Positions 12,144 through 20,879 of a DNA stretch of 64,000 nt are shown here, piece after piece; position 1 is the stretch's first letter, and each line of letters begins with the position of its first letter. The DNA is taken from assembly GCA_035637115.1 (NCBI GenBank), contig DASPXV010000139.1, positions 1 through 64,000 of the forward strand. The letters run 5' to 3'. The position numbers and the translations under genes are program-made. The stretch is from JAICSD01 sp035637115 (GTDB lineage Bacteria; Acidobacteriota; Vicinamibacteria; Vicinamibacterales; 2-12-FULL-66-21). Below the pieces are notes generated by a model. The model was not told where the DNA came from. It saw only the letters and a program-made list of their open reading frames with translations, and did not search any database.

Positions 12144-14342
12144 ATGGACTCCGCCACCAGCTCTGGGACCAGCACGCTGCTCAGCCGCCGGACATTTCTG
12201 CACGCCTACGCAACGGCGGCCGGCGGACTCGTCGTGGCTTTGTACCTCGATTTTCCGGCGACGGCGCAGGAACCCGCCGGGGTCAAGCCGCAGATCTATC
12301 GACCGGATGCGTTCATCCGGATTCAGCCGGACGGCAAGATCGTCATCCAGGTAAACCGGCTCGAGTTCGGCCAGGGCGTCCACACCTCTCTGCCGATGTT
12401 GCTCGCTGACGAAATGGACGCCGACTGGTCTCGCGTCGTTCCCGAGCTCGCGCCCGCCGCAGACGTGTATCGCGACCCGATTCGAGGTCTTCAGCTGGTA
12501 GGCGGCTCCGGATCGATCGCCACTTCGTTCCAGCAGTACCGCGAACTGGGCGCCCGTGCGCGCGCGATGCTGGTCGCGGCCGCCGTAGACCGGTGGAAGG
12601 TTTCTGCTGACCAATGCCGTACGGACGCCAGCGTCGTCAATGGCCCATCCGGACAAAAGGCAACGTACGCAGAATTGGCCGCCGATGCCAGCCGCCTTCC
12701 CGTGCCCGCGACGGTGCAACTGAAGAGTGCCGCAGATTTTCGTCTCGTGGGCAAGAAGGTGCGCCGCGTTGACAGTCGCCCCAAGTGCGACGGCTCGCAG
12801 AAGTTCGGACTCGACCTCGATCTACCCGGCATGAAGGTCGCGCTCGTGGCGCGTCCGCCGGTTTTTGGCGCATCGATGAGGTCTCTCGACGACAAGGCGG
12901 CGCGAAGCATTCCCGGCGTGAGCGACATCTTTCAGATCCCCACGATCCGCAAGGGGACCGGGGTAGCCGTTGTCGCAGACAAGTTCTGGACGGCCAAGCA
13001 GGCGCGCGATCGGCTCCAGATCGATTGGGATCTCACAGCGGTGGCACGTGCGGATAGTTCGCAACTCCGGGAAGAGTTCAGGAAGCTTGCGCGCACTCCC
13101 GGAAACGTCGCCGCTGACCATGGCGACGCGAAGGCGCTCGATGGCATCGCCGCTGGCAATCGGATCGTCGCCGAGTACGAGTTTCCATACCTGGCGCATA
13201 TGCCGATGGAACCGTTGAACACCACGGTGCGATTCGACGGCGACCGTGCCGAAGTCTGGGCGGGCTCACAGCTCCAGGGCGTTGATCAGACAGCGATCGC
13301 CGAGGTCCTTGGTCTCAAACCCGGGCAAGTCACTTTTCATACCGAGATGGCCGGCGGAGGCTTTGGTAGACGCGCCGTTGCGGATTCTCATGTGCAACGT
13401 GAGGCGGCTGAAATCGCGAAGCGGCTGCGCAGCACGCCGGTCAAGCTCATTTGGACCCGGGAAGACGACGTCCAGGGCGGCTATTACCGCCCGATGCAGC
13501 AGCATCGTGTCGAGATCGGTATCGGCGCGGATGGGATGCCCGCGGCGTGGCGATACGTGATCGTCGGCCAGTCGATCGTGGCCGGCACCCCGTTTGCCGC
13601 TCTCATAAAGAAGGACGGCGTTGATCCAACGGCCGTGGAAGGCGCAGCCGACACTCACTACGACATTCCCAACTTCCACGTCTCGGCGCACCATCCCACG
13701 ACGAATGTGCCGGTGCTGTGGTGGCGCTCAGTCGGTCATACACACACCGCGTACGTGATGGAGACGCTGATCGACGAGCTGGCCACTCGCGCCAGAATGG
13801 ATCCGATCGCCTATCGCCGTAAGCTCCTCAAGTCTGACGCCACGAAACTTCTCGCCGCGCTGGGCTTGATGGAAGAAAAGAGCGCCGGGTGGCGCCACTC
13901 GATTCGCAGCAATCACGCTGTTGGCATCGCGTGTCATGAGTCGTTCGAGACCGGAGTGGCCTGCGCCGTGGATGTCTCGATTGAACACGGGCGTCCCCGG
14001 ATCCACCGCGCGACGGTCGCGGTCGCTCTGGGTATGGCCGTCAATCCGCAGACCATTGAAAGTCAGTGTCAAGGAGGCCTCGCCTTCGGTATGTCGCAGC
14101 TCGTACCACATGGCGCGATCACGCTGAAGGACGGTCGAGTGGAGCAGCGGAACTTCGACGCCCACACGCCGCCCTACATGATCGATGCGCCGATGGCGGT
14201 TGACGTCCATATCGTCCCGAGCACCGACAAGCCCAGTGGATGCGGCGAGCCCCCCGTTCCCGTGATCGCGCCAGCCGTCGCCAACGCGCTGTCGAAACTC
14301 ACAGGAAAACGCTATCGCAGCCTTCCGCTCGTGACCGTTTAG
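12144..14342 (+). CDS. Molybdopterin-binding hydroxylase large subunit (IorB-like), Tat-exported
   Basis: 732 aa. The Tat motif SRRTFLHAY at residues 14-22 is followed by a hydrophobic stretch. The body is the xanthine-oxidase-family Mo-binding fold of the isoquinoline 1-oxidoreductase/aldehyde dehydrogenase branch, with motifs GGGFGRR and LEFGQGVHTSLPMLLADE. It lacks an FAD subunit gene, unlike the second Mo-hydroxylase locus at 53353-57177. AAGGAGG sits 7 nt before the ATG. The substrate is unknown; N-heterocycles or aldehydes are usual for this branch. Confidence 0.92.
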   Translation: MDSATSSGTSTLLSRRTFLHAYATAAGGLVVALYLDFPATAQEPAGVKPQIYRPDAFIRIQPDGKIVIQVNRLEFGQGVHTSLPMLLADEMDADWSRVVPELAPAADVYRDPIRGLQLVGGSGSIATSFQQYRELGARARAMLVAAAVDRWKVSADQCRTDASVVNGPSGQKATYAELAADASRLPVPATVQLKSAADFRLVGKKVRRVDSRPKCDGSQKFGLDLDLPGMKVALVARPPVFGASMRSLDDKAARSIPGVSDIFQIPTIRKGTGVAVVADKFWTAKQARDRLQIDWDLTAVARADSSQLREEFRKLARTPGNVAADHGDAKALDGIAAGNRIVAEYEFPYLAHMPMEPLNTTVRFDGDRAEVWAGSQLQGVDQTAIAEVLGLKPGQVTFHTEMAGGGFGRRAVADSHVQREAAEIAKRLRSTPVKLIWTREDDVQGGYYRPMQQHRVEIGIGADGMPAAWRYVIVGQSIVAGTPFAALIKKDGVDPTAVEGAADTHYDIPNFHVSAHHPTTNVPVLWWRSVGHTHTAYVMETLIDELATRARMDPIAYRRKLLKSDATKLLAALGLMEEKSAGWRHSIRSNHAVGIACHESFETGVACAVDVSIEHGRPRIHRATVAVALGMAVNPQTIESQCQGGLAFGMSQLVPHGAITLKDGRVEQRNFDAHTPPYMIDAPMAVDVHIVPSTDKPSGCGEPPVPVIAPAVANALSKLTGKRYRSLPLVTV

Positions 14343-14371
14343 TCGATCAGCTCGACGATCTCGCCACGCGA
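14343..14371 (+). repeat. Direct repeat of pepF 3' end (second copy; first at 10934-10962)
   Basis: 29 bp matching 10934-10962 with one mismatch; the first 22 bases are identical. The repeat begins immediately after the stop of the molybdopterin subunit gene and lies outside any convincing gene, so it looks like a relic of the pepF coding end. The two copies bracket the cytochrome/Ior cassette. The rest of the 354-bp spacer (14343-14696) shows only one doubtful short reading frame. Confidence 0.75.
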
Positions 14372-14490
14372 CGCCCATGGTGTGAAACAGATGGCTTGAC
14401 GTCGAGAAGATGCCGTTCATGAGGAATAGGTGGCGGCCGTTGCGGCATCGGCTTTTGCTGGGAGCTGGCCTGCCTGCACGGAGGTGTGTG

Positions 14491-14598
14491 ATGACACGTG
14501 GTCCGGTGCATCGATTGGTTGCTCACGCGATCATGCTGCTCCCGCCAATCCTTGGATTCTGTGCAGCCAACGCGCAGGCGGTCATGTCGTGTAACTGA
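14491..14598 (+). CDS. Possible 35-aa signal-peptide-like ORF or gene remnant
   Basis: A GGAGG six bases before an ATG opens a 35-codon frame. Its product is one hydrophobic segment (IMLLPPILGFCAANAQA) and only five further residues. It could be the surviving 5' end of a secreted-protein gene lost when the upstream cassette arrived, or chance. Confidence 0.2.
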   Translation: MTRGPVHRLVAHAIMLLPPILGFCAANAQAVMSCN

Positions 14599-14696
14599 AG
14601 TCGGTGAACGCTGCCGCTTCGCGCGGCAGAACCAGCTCAACGGCTGCCACATTTTTTTCATTCGGGCGTGGATGACCGGCCGCGTACGCTTTGGAG

Positions 14697-15524
14697 ATGA
14701 AGCACAGGGACGATCACGACGACTTCGGCGGACTCCAGCGCGATCTTGTCGCGACGGGCGCGGCGATCGATCGACGCGGGCTCCTTCGCCTCGCCGCGAT
14801 GCTTGGCGGCGGTGTCGCCGCATTCAATCTCCTCGGCTGCGGAAGCACGGCGACCGCGCCGAGCAGCGACACGACCACTGGCGGAACCGGAACAGCCGGT
14901 ACGTGCAGCAAGATTCCCAACGAGACCGGGGGACCTTATCCGGCCGACGGCTCGAACGGGCCCACAGTCCTCACCGCATCAGGCGTCGTGCGAAGCGACA
15001 TCCGATCGAGTTTCGCAGGTCTTTCGGGAACGGCGGACGGTGTACCGCTGACGATCGCGTTGACCATTGTCTCCGCCTCAACGTGCGCCGCGCTCGCGGG
15101 ACGGGCCGTGTACCTGTGGCACTGCGATCGGCAGGGGCGGTATTCGCTGTATTCGGCGGGGGCGCAGACGCAGAATTACCTGCGCGGCATCCAGGAAACG
15201 GATGCGAACGGCAAGGTGACGTTTACCTCGATCTATCCCGCGTGCTACTCCGGCCGGTGGCCGCACATTCACTTCGAGGTGTATCCGGGCCTCGCGCAGG
15301 CAACGAGCGTCGCGAATAAAATCGCCACGTCGCAGATCGCGCTGCCCAAAGCGACGAACGATCTCGTTTATGCAACCGCGGGGTACGAACAGAGCATCGC
15401 GAACCAGGCCCAGGTGTCGCTCGCGACCGACAACGTGTTCAGCGACGGCTCGTCGCTGGAACTTGCGACCATCAGCGGCAGCGTGGCGAGCGGTCTGACC
15501 GCGACGCTGACAGTCGCGGTCTAG
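14697..15524 (+). CDS. Intradiol ring-cleavage dioxygenase-like lipoprotein
   Basis: 275 aa. An RRGLLRLAAMLGGG Tat-type leader is followed by lipobox LLGC (Cys48) and a Thr/Gly-rich spacer. The catalytic fold has the iron ligands expected of intradiol dioxygenases: a tyrosine in the VYLWHCDRQGRYSLY region, a tyrosine in YPACYSGRW, and the histidines of WPHIHFEVY. It should be an extracytoplasmic, lipid-anchored, non-heme Fe(III) enzyme opening catecholic rings. Such exported members are less well characterised than catechol 1,2-dioxygenase. TTGGAG directly before the ATG favours 14697. The stop shares CTAG with the convergent MFS gene. Confidence 0.85.
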   Translation: MKHRDDHDDFGGLQRDLVATGAAIDRRGLLRLAAMLGGGVAAFNLLGCGSTATAPSSDTTTGGTGTAGTCSKIPNETGGPYPADGSNGPTVLTASGVVRSDIRSSFAGLSGTADGVPLTIALTIVSASTCAALAGRAVYLWHCDRQGRYSLYSAGAQTQNYLRGIQETDANGKVTFTSIYPACYSGRWPHIHFEVYPGLAQATSVANKIATSQIALPKATNDLVYATAGYEQSIANQAQVSLATDNVFSDGSSLELATISGSVASGLTATLTVAV

Positions 15525-16666
15525 TCAGGACGCTCGTATCCGGTCGTGAGCGCGGCGGTTGCCAGGAGCACCAGCGCGGCCGATCCGTATGCCGCTCCCT
15601 CGCCGAGGAACTGCAGCGCGCCGTTTCCCCACACAGGACCGATCGTTCGTCCGAGGCTCTCGAGCGCGCCTGCCGCCCCCTGCACGCGCCCCTGCTCGTG
15701 CCTGCCCGCCGCACCACTCACGAGCGATACGAGCGACGGGTTGCAGAGGCCGATACCGATCGCGCCGGGCACGAGCATGAAGATGAACACGGGCAGCGAG
15801 TGCGTCATCGCGCTTCCACCCCACCCGATCGCGGCGAAAATCAGTCCGATCATCAGCGTCCGCTTCTCGCCGAGTCGCTTGACGATCGGGCCGACGAGCA
15901 CGACCTGCACGATGACTCCGAGGAAACCGAACGTCGCCAGAAGGTATCCGGTCCGCGTCGCGTCGAAACTGAAACGATGCGCGCCGAACAGCGCGAACGT
16001 CGTCTGGTAGACGCCAAACGAGCTCCAGTAGAGGAAGTCGATCGCGAAAAGCCGGCGCAGGCTGGGGCGGCCGCTCAACTCGCGCAACGCTTTCCAGGGG
16101 GAGCCGGAGACGGCGTTGACGCGATGCACCGTCTCGGGCAGCCAGAACCAGGCGAACAGCGTTGCAACGACCGTGATTGCCGCCGCGGCCCATATCGGCG
16201 CGGTGTAGCTGATATGCGCGAACAGGCCGCCAAGGGCGGGACCGATGATGAAGCCAAGCCCGAACGCTGCACCGAGAATGCCGAATGACTTCGCGCGATT
16301 CTCTTCCGTCGCAATGTCGCCGATGTACGCGCGCGCTGTGGTGATGTTCCCTCCCGAAAGGCCATCCACAATGCGGGCGGCGAAGAGCATTGCGAGGCTC
16401 TGGGCGACGGCGAGCATCACAAAACTGATGACGGTCCCGATCAAGCTGAAGATCAGGATCGGCCTGCGGCCCCACTTGTCGGACCACGCGCCCAGCAACG
16501 GCGAGGCGACGAGCTGCGCGAGCGAAAACGACGCGAACAGCAGCCCGACGACGAGCGGTGACGCGCCGAAGGTGGTGGCATAGAACGGCAGCAGCGGGAT
16601 GATGATCCCGAAGCCGATCAAGTTGACCAGAATGGTGAGAAAAATGATGAGAAGCGGACGGCTCAC
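15521..16666 (-). CDS. MFS drug/metabolite efflux transporter, TetA-like
   Basis: 381 aa, twelve hydrophobic segments. Motif A (GAWSDKWGRRPIL) follows the second helix, and there is a GPALGG motif C-like sequence in helix 5. This fits the 12-TM H+-antiporter (TCR/TetA) group. The substrate cannot be read from sequence. It begins 10 nt after the cyclophilin gene and is probably co-transcribed with it. Its stop codon overlaps that of the dioxygenase gene in a CTAG tetramer. Confidence 0.87.
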   Translation of the reverse strand: MSRPLLIIFLTILVNLIGFGIIIPLLPFYATTFGASPLVVGLLFASFSLAQLVASPLLGAWSDKWGRRPILIFSLIGTVISFVMLAVAQSLAMLFAARIVDGLSGGNITTARAYIGDIATEENRAKSFGILGAAFGLGFIIGPALGGLFAHISYTAPIWAAAAITVVATLFAWFWLPETVHRVNAVSGSPWKALRELSGRPSLRRLFAIDFLYWSSFGVYQTTFALFGAHRFSFDATRTGYLLATFGFLGVIVQVVLVGPIVKRLGEKRTLMIGLIFAAIGWGGSAMTHSLPVFIFMLVPGAIGIGLCNPSLVSLVSGAAGRHEQGRVQGAAGALESLGRTIGPVWGNGALQFLGEGAAYGSAALVLLATAALTTGYERPD

Positions 16667-16676
16667 AGCTTCTCTA

Positions 16677-17258
16677 TCATGACTTCTTTTCTGTCACGCT
16701 CTTGATGAGCACTGGTTCAAGCGGGACTTCATCCATCCCGTCTCGCGTGCCGGTCTTCACGCTGCCGATCTTGTCGACGACGTCCATGCCCTGCAGCACG
16801 CGGCCGAACACGGCGTAGCCGAAGTCGTCCGGCGCGAAACCGCGATGATCCAGGGCCGCGTTGTTGGCGAGGTTGACGTAGAACTGGGAGGTGGCACTGC
16901 GCGCCGAGCGCAGGCGCGCCATGGCGACGGTGCCGCGGCGGTTGCTCAGGCCGTTGGTCGCCTCGTTCTGGATAGGGGGGCGCGTCCCCTTTTCCACCAT
17001 CTGCGGCGTGTATCCGCCACCCTGAATTACGTATCCCGGAACGACACGGTGCCAGATCGTCCCGTCATAGTGCTTGTCCCTGACATATTGCAGGAAATTC
17101 TCGACGGAGACGGGGGCGCGATCTTTGAATAGCTCGACGGTGATCGACCCGAGGGAAGTCTCGATCACGACCACGGGGTTCCCCGGGGCGGGCTGCGGCG
17201 GGGCCGTCGTGGCTGGCGCCTGGAGAAGGAACCCAAGCAAAGCGAAGAAGATAGACAT
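16677..17258 (-). CDS. Cyclophilin-type peptidyl-prolyl isomerase, exported
   Basis: 193 aa. A hydrophobic leader (SIFFALLGFLLQA) and a Pro-rich linker precede a cyclophilin domain with IWHRVVPGYVIQGGGYT, an SQFYVNLANN active-site strand and a YAVFGRVLQGMDVVDKI ending. Catalytic Arg (HRV) and the Gln/Phe residues are present. It likely assists folding of secreted proteins. Start 17258 is chosen because the upstream extension is Arg-rich without homology. Confidence 0.9.
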   Translation of the reverse strand: MSIFFALLGFLLQAPATTAPPQPAPGNPVVVIETSLGSITVELFKDRAPVSVENFLQYVRDKHYDGTIWHRVVPGYVIQGGGYTPQMVEKGTRPPIQNEATNGLSNRRGTVAMARLRSARSATSQFYVNLANNAALDHRGFAPDDFGYAVFGRVLQGMDVVDKIGSVKTGTRDGMDEVPLEPVLIKSVTEKKS

Positions 17259-17435
17259 CACGGTTGACCGGTGACGGACCCTGGCCGCTGCCGAACACCG
17301 ACTGTTCGGAAGCGCGCCAGCGCCCAAAAGATTGTGCGCAACGATTCAAGCGAATGGATCATCGATGTTAGAGGCGACGGCTCCGCACGTCAATGACGCT
17401 GCGCTACAATTGAAGTTCTTCGCCGGAGGGCAACG

Positions 17436-17780
17436 ATGGTAACGGAACTCCAGAGCGAGCAGCGCGAACTGGCCGATTACATTCGCGCGGGTTCGACACG
17501 CGGTCCGCAGTGCTTCGGCAGTTACTTCGATGAGAAGGGCGGATCGTGCGCGCTCGGCGCGGTGTACGACGCCGTCTACCACTTGCCGCGCGATCACGGG
17601 AAGCTGGTTCCTGATCATCTCGAGCGGCTGTTCCGCTGTCTCGACGAGGTCACGAAACGCTGTCCCCATGAAGGATGTAAGAAGCGATTGCCGCTCGCCC
17701 CGATGCTCGTCCACTTGAACGACGATCACATCTGGACGCGAGAGCAGATCGCCGACTGGCTCACGGCTGAATCAACATAA
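17436..17780 (+). CDS. Small zinc-finger-like conserved hypothetical
   Basis: 114 aa, cytosolic. The C-terminal part has Cys76, Cys81, His93 and His98 in the order CPHEGC...HLNDDH, a C2H2-like site, followed by WTREQIADWL. The N-terminal half carries a GGSCALGAVYDAVY segment. I know no defined function. A strong GGAGGG ribosome site and the gene-sized frame argue that it is real. It lies between two divergently oriented groups and may be monocistronic. Confidence 0.65.
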   Translation: MVTELQSEQRELADYIRAGSTRGPQCFGSYFDEKGGSCALGAVYDAVYHLPRDHGKLVPDHLERLFRCLDEVTKRCPHEGCKKRLPLAPMLVHLNDDHIWTREQIADWLTAEST

Positions 17781-17868
17781 CTAATGTTTGCAATTTGAGA
17801 ATTGGGAAATTGATAAATTGGAAATCTAACATTTCCAAATTTCCACATTTCCAAATTGAGTAAGGCTC
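17781..17868. repeat. AT-rich AATTTGGAAAT-type intergenic repeat
   Basis: An 88-bp AT-rich island in high-GC surroundings, made of variants of AATTTGG and GGAAATTG. It includes an inverted pair AAATTGGAAAT / ATTTCCAAATTT (17815-17842) and further TTTCCAAATT copies. It separates two plus-strand genes and ends just before the next ATG. Confidence 0.65.
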
Positions 17869-17871
17869 CCC

Positions 17872-20775
17872 ATGTCTTTCCTCGATCGCTTCAAGATCCA
17901 ACCCAAGTACAAGTCTGCTGATCCGGAAGTCCGCGCCGCGGCCGTCGCGGAATTCGGGCCCGGCCCGGTCAGTGAAGACGATGCCGCCGTGCTCGTGGCG
18001 CTCGCGCGCGAGGACTTGGATGTGCGGGTGAGGCGCGCGGCGACGGCGCGGATCGAGGACGTGGGGGTACTGGCCGCGATTGCGACAGCGGATGCGGACG
18101 CGGGGATCCGCGAGGAAGTGATCGAACGTCTGGCAGTTATCGCCGCAGGCAGCGACGCGGACGCGGCCACCCGCGCCCTGGAGGCGCTGACGGATCAGAA
18201 GCAGATTTCCACGATTGCGAAGACATCGCCGATTGAGAGCGTCCGCACGGCCGCCGTCGAACGGCTGACCGACATCAAATCTCTCAGTTCCGTCGCGCGG
18301 CGCGCGACTGACGCGAAGACCGCGGCGCTCGCGGCGGAGCGGGTTCAGGACCCGGCCGAACTGCTCAACATCGCCGCAAAGACCGACCACAAGGATGCCG
18401 GCGTCAGCGCGCTCGAACGCGCCGTGGCGCTGGTCCCGGCGGATCGCGAGACGCTCGATGGCCTGGCGAATCGCGCGCAGCACAAGTCCGTCGCCAAGCG
18501 GGCGCGCGCGATGGTGCAGGCGATCGACGATGCCGAGACCGCGAAGAAGGCCGCCCTCGAAGCGCACCAGCAGCGCGTCGCAAACGCCATCGCCCACGTG
18601 GAAGCGCTGGCCGCGTCCACGACGGTGCCGGGCGCCGAGGACCAGCTGCGCAAAGCCGAATCCGAATGGACGCAGATCGAAAACAGCGCGACGCACGACA
18701 TCTCGGCCGCTGACCGCGGGCGCTTCAATGCCGCCGCCTCCGCCGCGCGCGCGATCTTCGCACGCGAAGCGCAGGAGCGCGCCGAACAGGAACGGCGCGC
18801 AGCCGAGCTCACCGCCGCTCGTGGCGTTCGCGCGTCGCTCTGCGAGCGGATCGAGGCGCTGCACGGCGATGACGCGCTGGACCGCCTCGCCCAGGCGCGC
18901 TCTGAATGGGAGGGACTGCCCGAGGATCCCGAAGCGGCGACGCACGCTGCATTCATGGCGCGCTTCGACGAAGCGTGCCGGCGCGCGACGACGAGATACG
19001 AGAACCTGCAGGAGAGCGCCAGGACGAACGCCCGCCTCGCGGAGCTCGCGGCCGAGGCCGAACAGCTGGCCGCGCAGGAAGACAGCCCGGCGTACGCCTG
19101 GGATTCGATCTCGCGCGAGTGGAACGCGCTGCGCGGCAAGAGCGAGTCGCTGGACGAGGCCGTCCAGTCGCGATACAGGGCGGCGGAAACCACGATCCGC
19201 GATCGCGCGGAGGCGAAGAAGGCCGCCGCCGAAAAGGCGCTCCGCCAGCAGGTCCAGCGCATCGACCAGCTGATCGAGCGCGTTCACAAGCGCGCGGAGG
19301 CGGAAGACCTCACGCTGAAGGAAGCGGACAAGGCGGCGCGCGATCTCCGCGCCACCATCGAGACGCCGCTGACGATTCCGCACCACGAACGCGAGTACCT
19401 CGTCGAACGGCTCAAGGCGGCCCTCGCGGCGCTCGCGCCCAAGCTGCACGAACTGCGCGAGATGGACGAGTGGAAGCGGTTCGCCAACGCCGCCGTCCAG
19501 GAGGAGCTGATCGCGCAGGCGGAAGCGCTGAGCAAGAAGTACGACCTCGACAAGCCCGAGGACATGGAAAAGGCCGCGCGCGAGCTGCACGACATCCAGG
19601 AGCGCTGGAAGACGGCCGCCGAAGCGCCGCGTGCGCAGGCGCAGACACTGTGGCATCGTTACCGGCAGGCGGCCGATCCGATCCAGGCAAGGGCGCGCGA
19701 GTTCTTCGCGTCCCGCGCCGCCGAGCGGGAGGCCAACCTCAAGATCAAGATCGCGCTGTGCGAGCGCGCCGAGGCGCTCGCGGATTCCACCGACTGGATC
19801 AAGACCGCCGAGGAGATGAAGAAGCTCCAGGCGGAATGGCAGGCCTCGGGTCCGGTTCCCCGTCCGGAAACGCGCGTGGTCTGGAAGCGGTTCCGCGATG
19901 CGTGCGACAAGTTCTTCACGCGCAGGAACGAGGACCTCGCGCAGCGCAAGGAAGTCTGGTCCGCCAACCAGGCGAAGAAGGAAGCGCTGTGTGCGCGCGC
20001 CGAGGAGCTCGCCGAGTCGCGCGAATGGGAAAGGGCGGCGTCGGAGATGCGCCGGCTGCAGGCGGAATGGAAGAACGTCGGTCCCGTTCGCCGCAGCAAA
20101 TCCGAGGCGTTGTGGCAGCGCTTCCGCACTGCCGCGGATCACTTCTTCGAGCGGTACAAGCGGCGCGACGAGATCGAGATCGAATCGCGGCAGGCGGATC
20201 GCGAGGCGCTCATCACCGAGCTCGAGGGGCTGTTCCCCGGCGAAGGCGCGGAGCCCGCACCGGACCTCCTGGAGAGAGTCCGCTCGCTGCGGACGCGATG
20301 GAACCAGTCCACGACGGCCGTCCGTTCAGGCGCCGATCCGCTGAGCGCGCGTTTCGTCAGCGCAATGGAGCGGCTGCTCACGTCGTTCCCGGAACCGTTC
20401 CGCGGAACGGAGCTCGATGTGGAAGCCAGCCGGCAGCGCATGGAAAAGCTCGTCTCGCGGATCGAGGCGCTCGTCGCCGACGCGGAACCGCGGCAGGATT
20501 CCCCGCAGGATCTCGCCGCTCGCCTTCGCGAAGCGCTCGCCTCGAACACGATCGGCGGACGCGCGGGCGAGGACTCGAAGTGGCGGACGATGGCGGAGGA
20601 AGTGCGGCAGGCGCAGTCCTCGTTCGCGCGCCTGGTGCCGGTGCCGGGTGAAACGGGCAGGCAGCTCTCGGATCGGTTCCACAAGGCGTGCAACCGCTTC
20701 TTCGATCAGTATCGCCGCAAAGTCCCGCAGACCTCTGGTGCGCCGCAGCGCGGCCGGCCCGTGGGGGCTAGATAG
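17872..20775 (+). CDS. DUF349-repeat coiled-coil protein
   Basis: 967 aa, cytosolic. The N-terminal ~180 residues look like short HEAT-type alpha repeats (VRAAAVAEFG, VRRAATARIED, IREEVIERLAVI). From about 230 on the chain is Ala/Arg/Glu-rich coiled coil. At least three DUF349 modules are visible, each with a Trp then a Val/Pro...WxRFR core: WQASGPVPRPETRVVWKRFR, WKNVGPVRRSKSEALWQRFR and a less conserved one before them. DUF349 proteins have no settled biochemical role. The long antisense open frame over this gene is a GC-skew artefact. Confidence 0.83.
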   Translation: MSFLDRFKIQPKYKSADPEVRAAAVAEFGPGPVSEDDAAVLVALAREDLDVRVRRAATARIEDVGVLAAIATADADAGIREEVIERLAVIAAGSDADAATRALEALTDQKQISTIAKTSPIESVRTAAVERLTDIKSLSSVARRATDAKTAALAAERVQDPAELLNIAAKTDHKDAGVSALERAVALVPADRETLDGLANRAQHKSVAKRARAMVQAIDDAETAKKAALEAHQQRVANAIAHVEALAASTTVPGAEDQLRKAESEWTQIENSATHDISAADRGRFNAAASAARAIFAREAQERAEQERRAAELTAARGVRASLCERIEALHGDDALDRLAQARSEWEGLPEDPEAATHAAFMARFDEACRRATTRYENLQESARTNARLAELAAEAEQLAAQEDSPAYAWDSISREWNALRGKSESLDEAVQSRYRAAETTIRDRAEAKKAAAEKALRQQVQRIDQLIERVHKRAEAEDLTLKEADKAARDLRATIETPLTIPHHEREYLVERLKAALAALAPKLHELREMDEWKRFANAAVQEELIAQAEALSKKYDLDKPEDMEKAARELHDIQERWKTAAEAPRAQAQTLWHRYRQAADPIQARAREFFASRAAEREANLKIKIALCERAEALADSTDWIKTAEEMKKLQAEWQASGPVPRPETRVVWKRFRDACDKFFTRRNEDLAQRKEVWSANQAKKEALCARAEELAESREWERAASEMRRLQAEWKNVGPVRRSKSEALWQRFRTAADHFFERYKRRDEIEIESRQADREALITELEGLFPGEGAEPAPDLLERVRSLRTRWNQSTTAVRSGADPLSARFVSAMERLLTSFPEPFRGTELDVEASRQRMEKLVSRIEALVADAEPRQDSPQDLAARLREALASNTIGGRAGEDSKWRTMAEEVRQAQSSFARLVPVPGETGRQLSDRFHKACNRFFDQYRRKVPQTSGAPQRGRPVGAR

Positions 20776-20795
20776 CACGAGCGCTACGGCTTAAC

Positions 20796-20866
20796 TCGAA
20801 GGCACAAAGGCACCAAAGCACTGAGCCATTTTAGGGTTTGGTTTGGTGTCCTCGTGTCTTCGTGGC
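20796..20866. terminator. Imperfect palindrome between convergent genes
   Basis: The left arm CGAAGGCACAAAGGCACCAAAG pairs, with about four mismatches, with the right arm (TTTGGTGTCCTCGTGTCTTCG). The loop is about 25 nt and contains TTTTAGGG. It lies between the ends of the DUF349 gene and the amidohydrolase gene, so a bidirectional terminator is likely. The right arm belongs to the same CACGAAG repeat family as 3508-3548. Confidence 0.45.
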
Positions 20867-20879
20867 TTCGCGCGCAAGC

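Noticed and set aside
17761..20142. 793-codon minus-strand open frame
   Set aside because: Antisense to the DUF349 gene; its Arg/Leu-rich composition follows from GC-rich codons of that gene and shows no motif.
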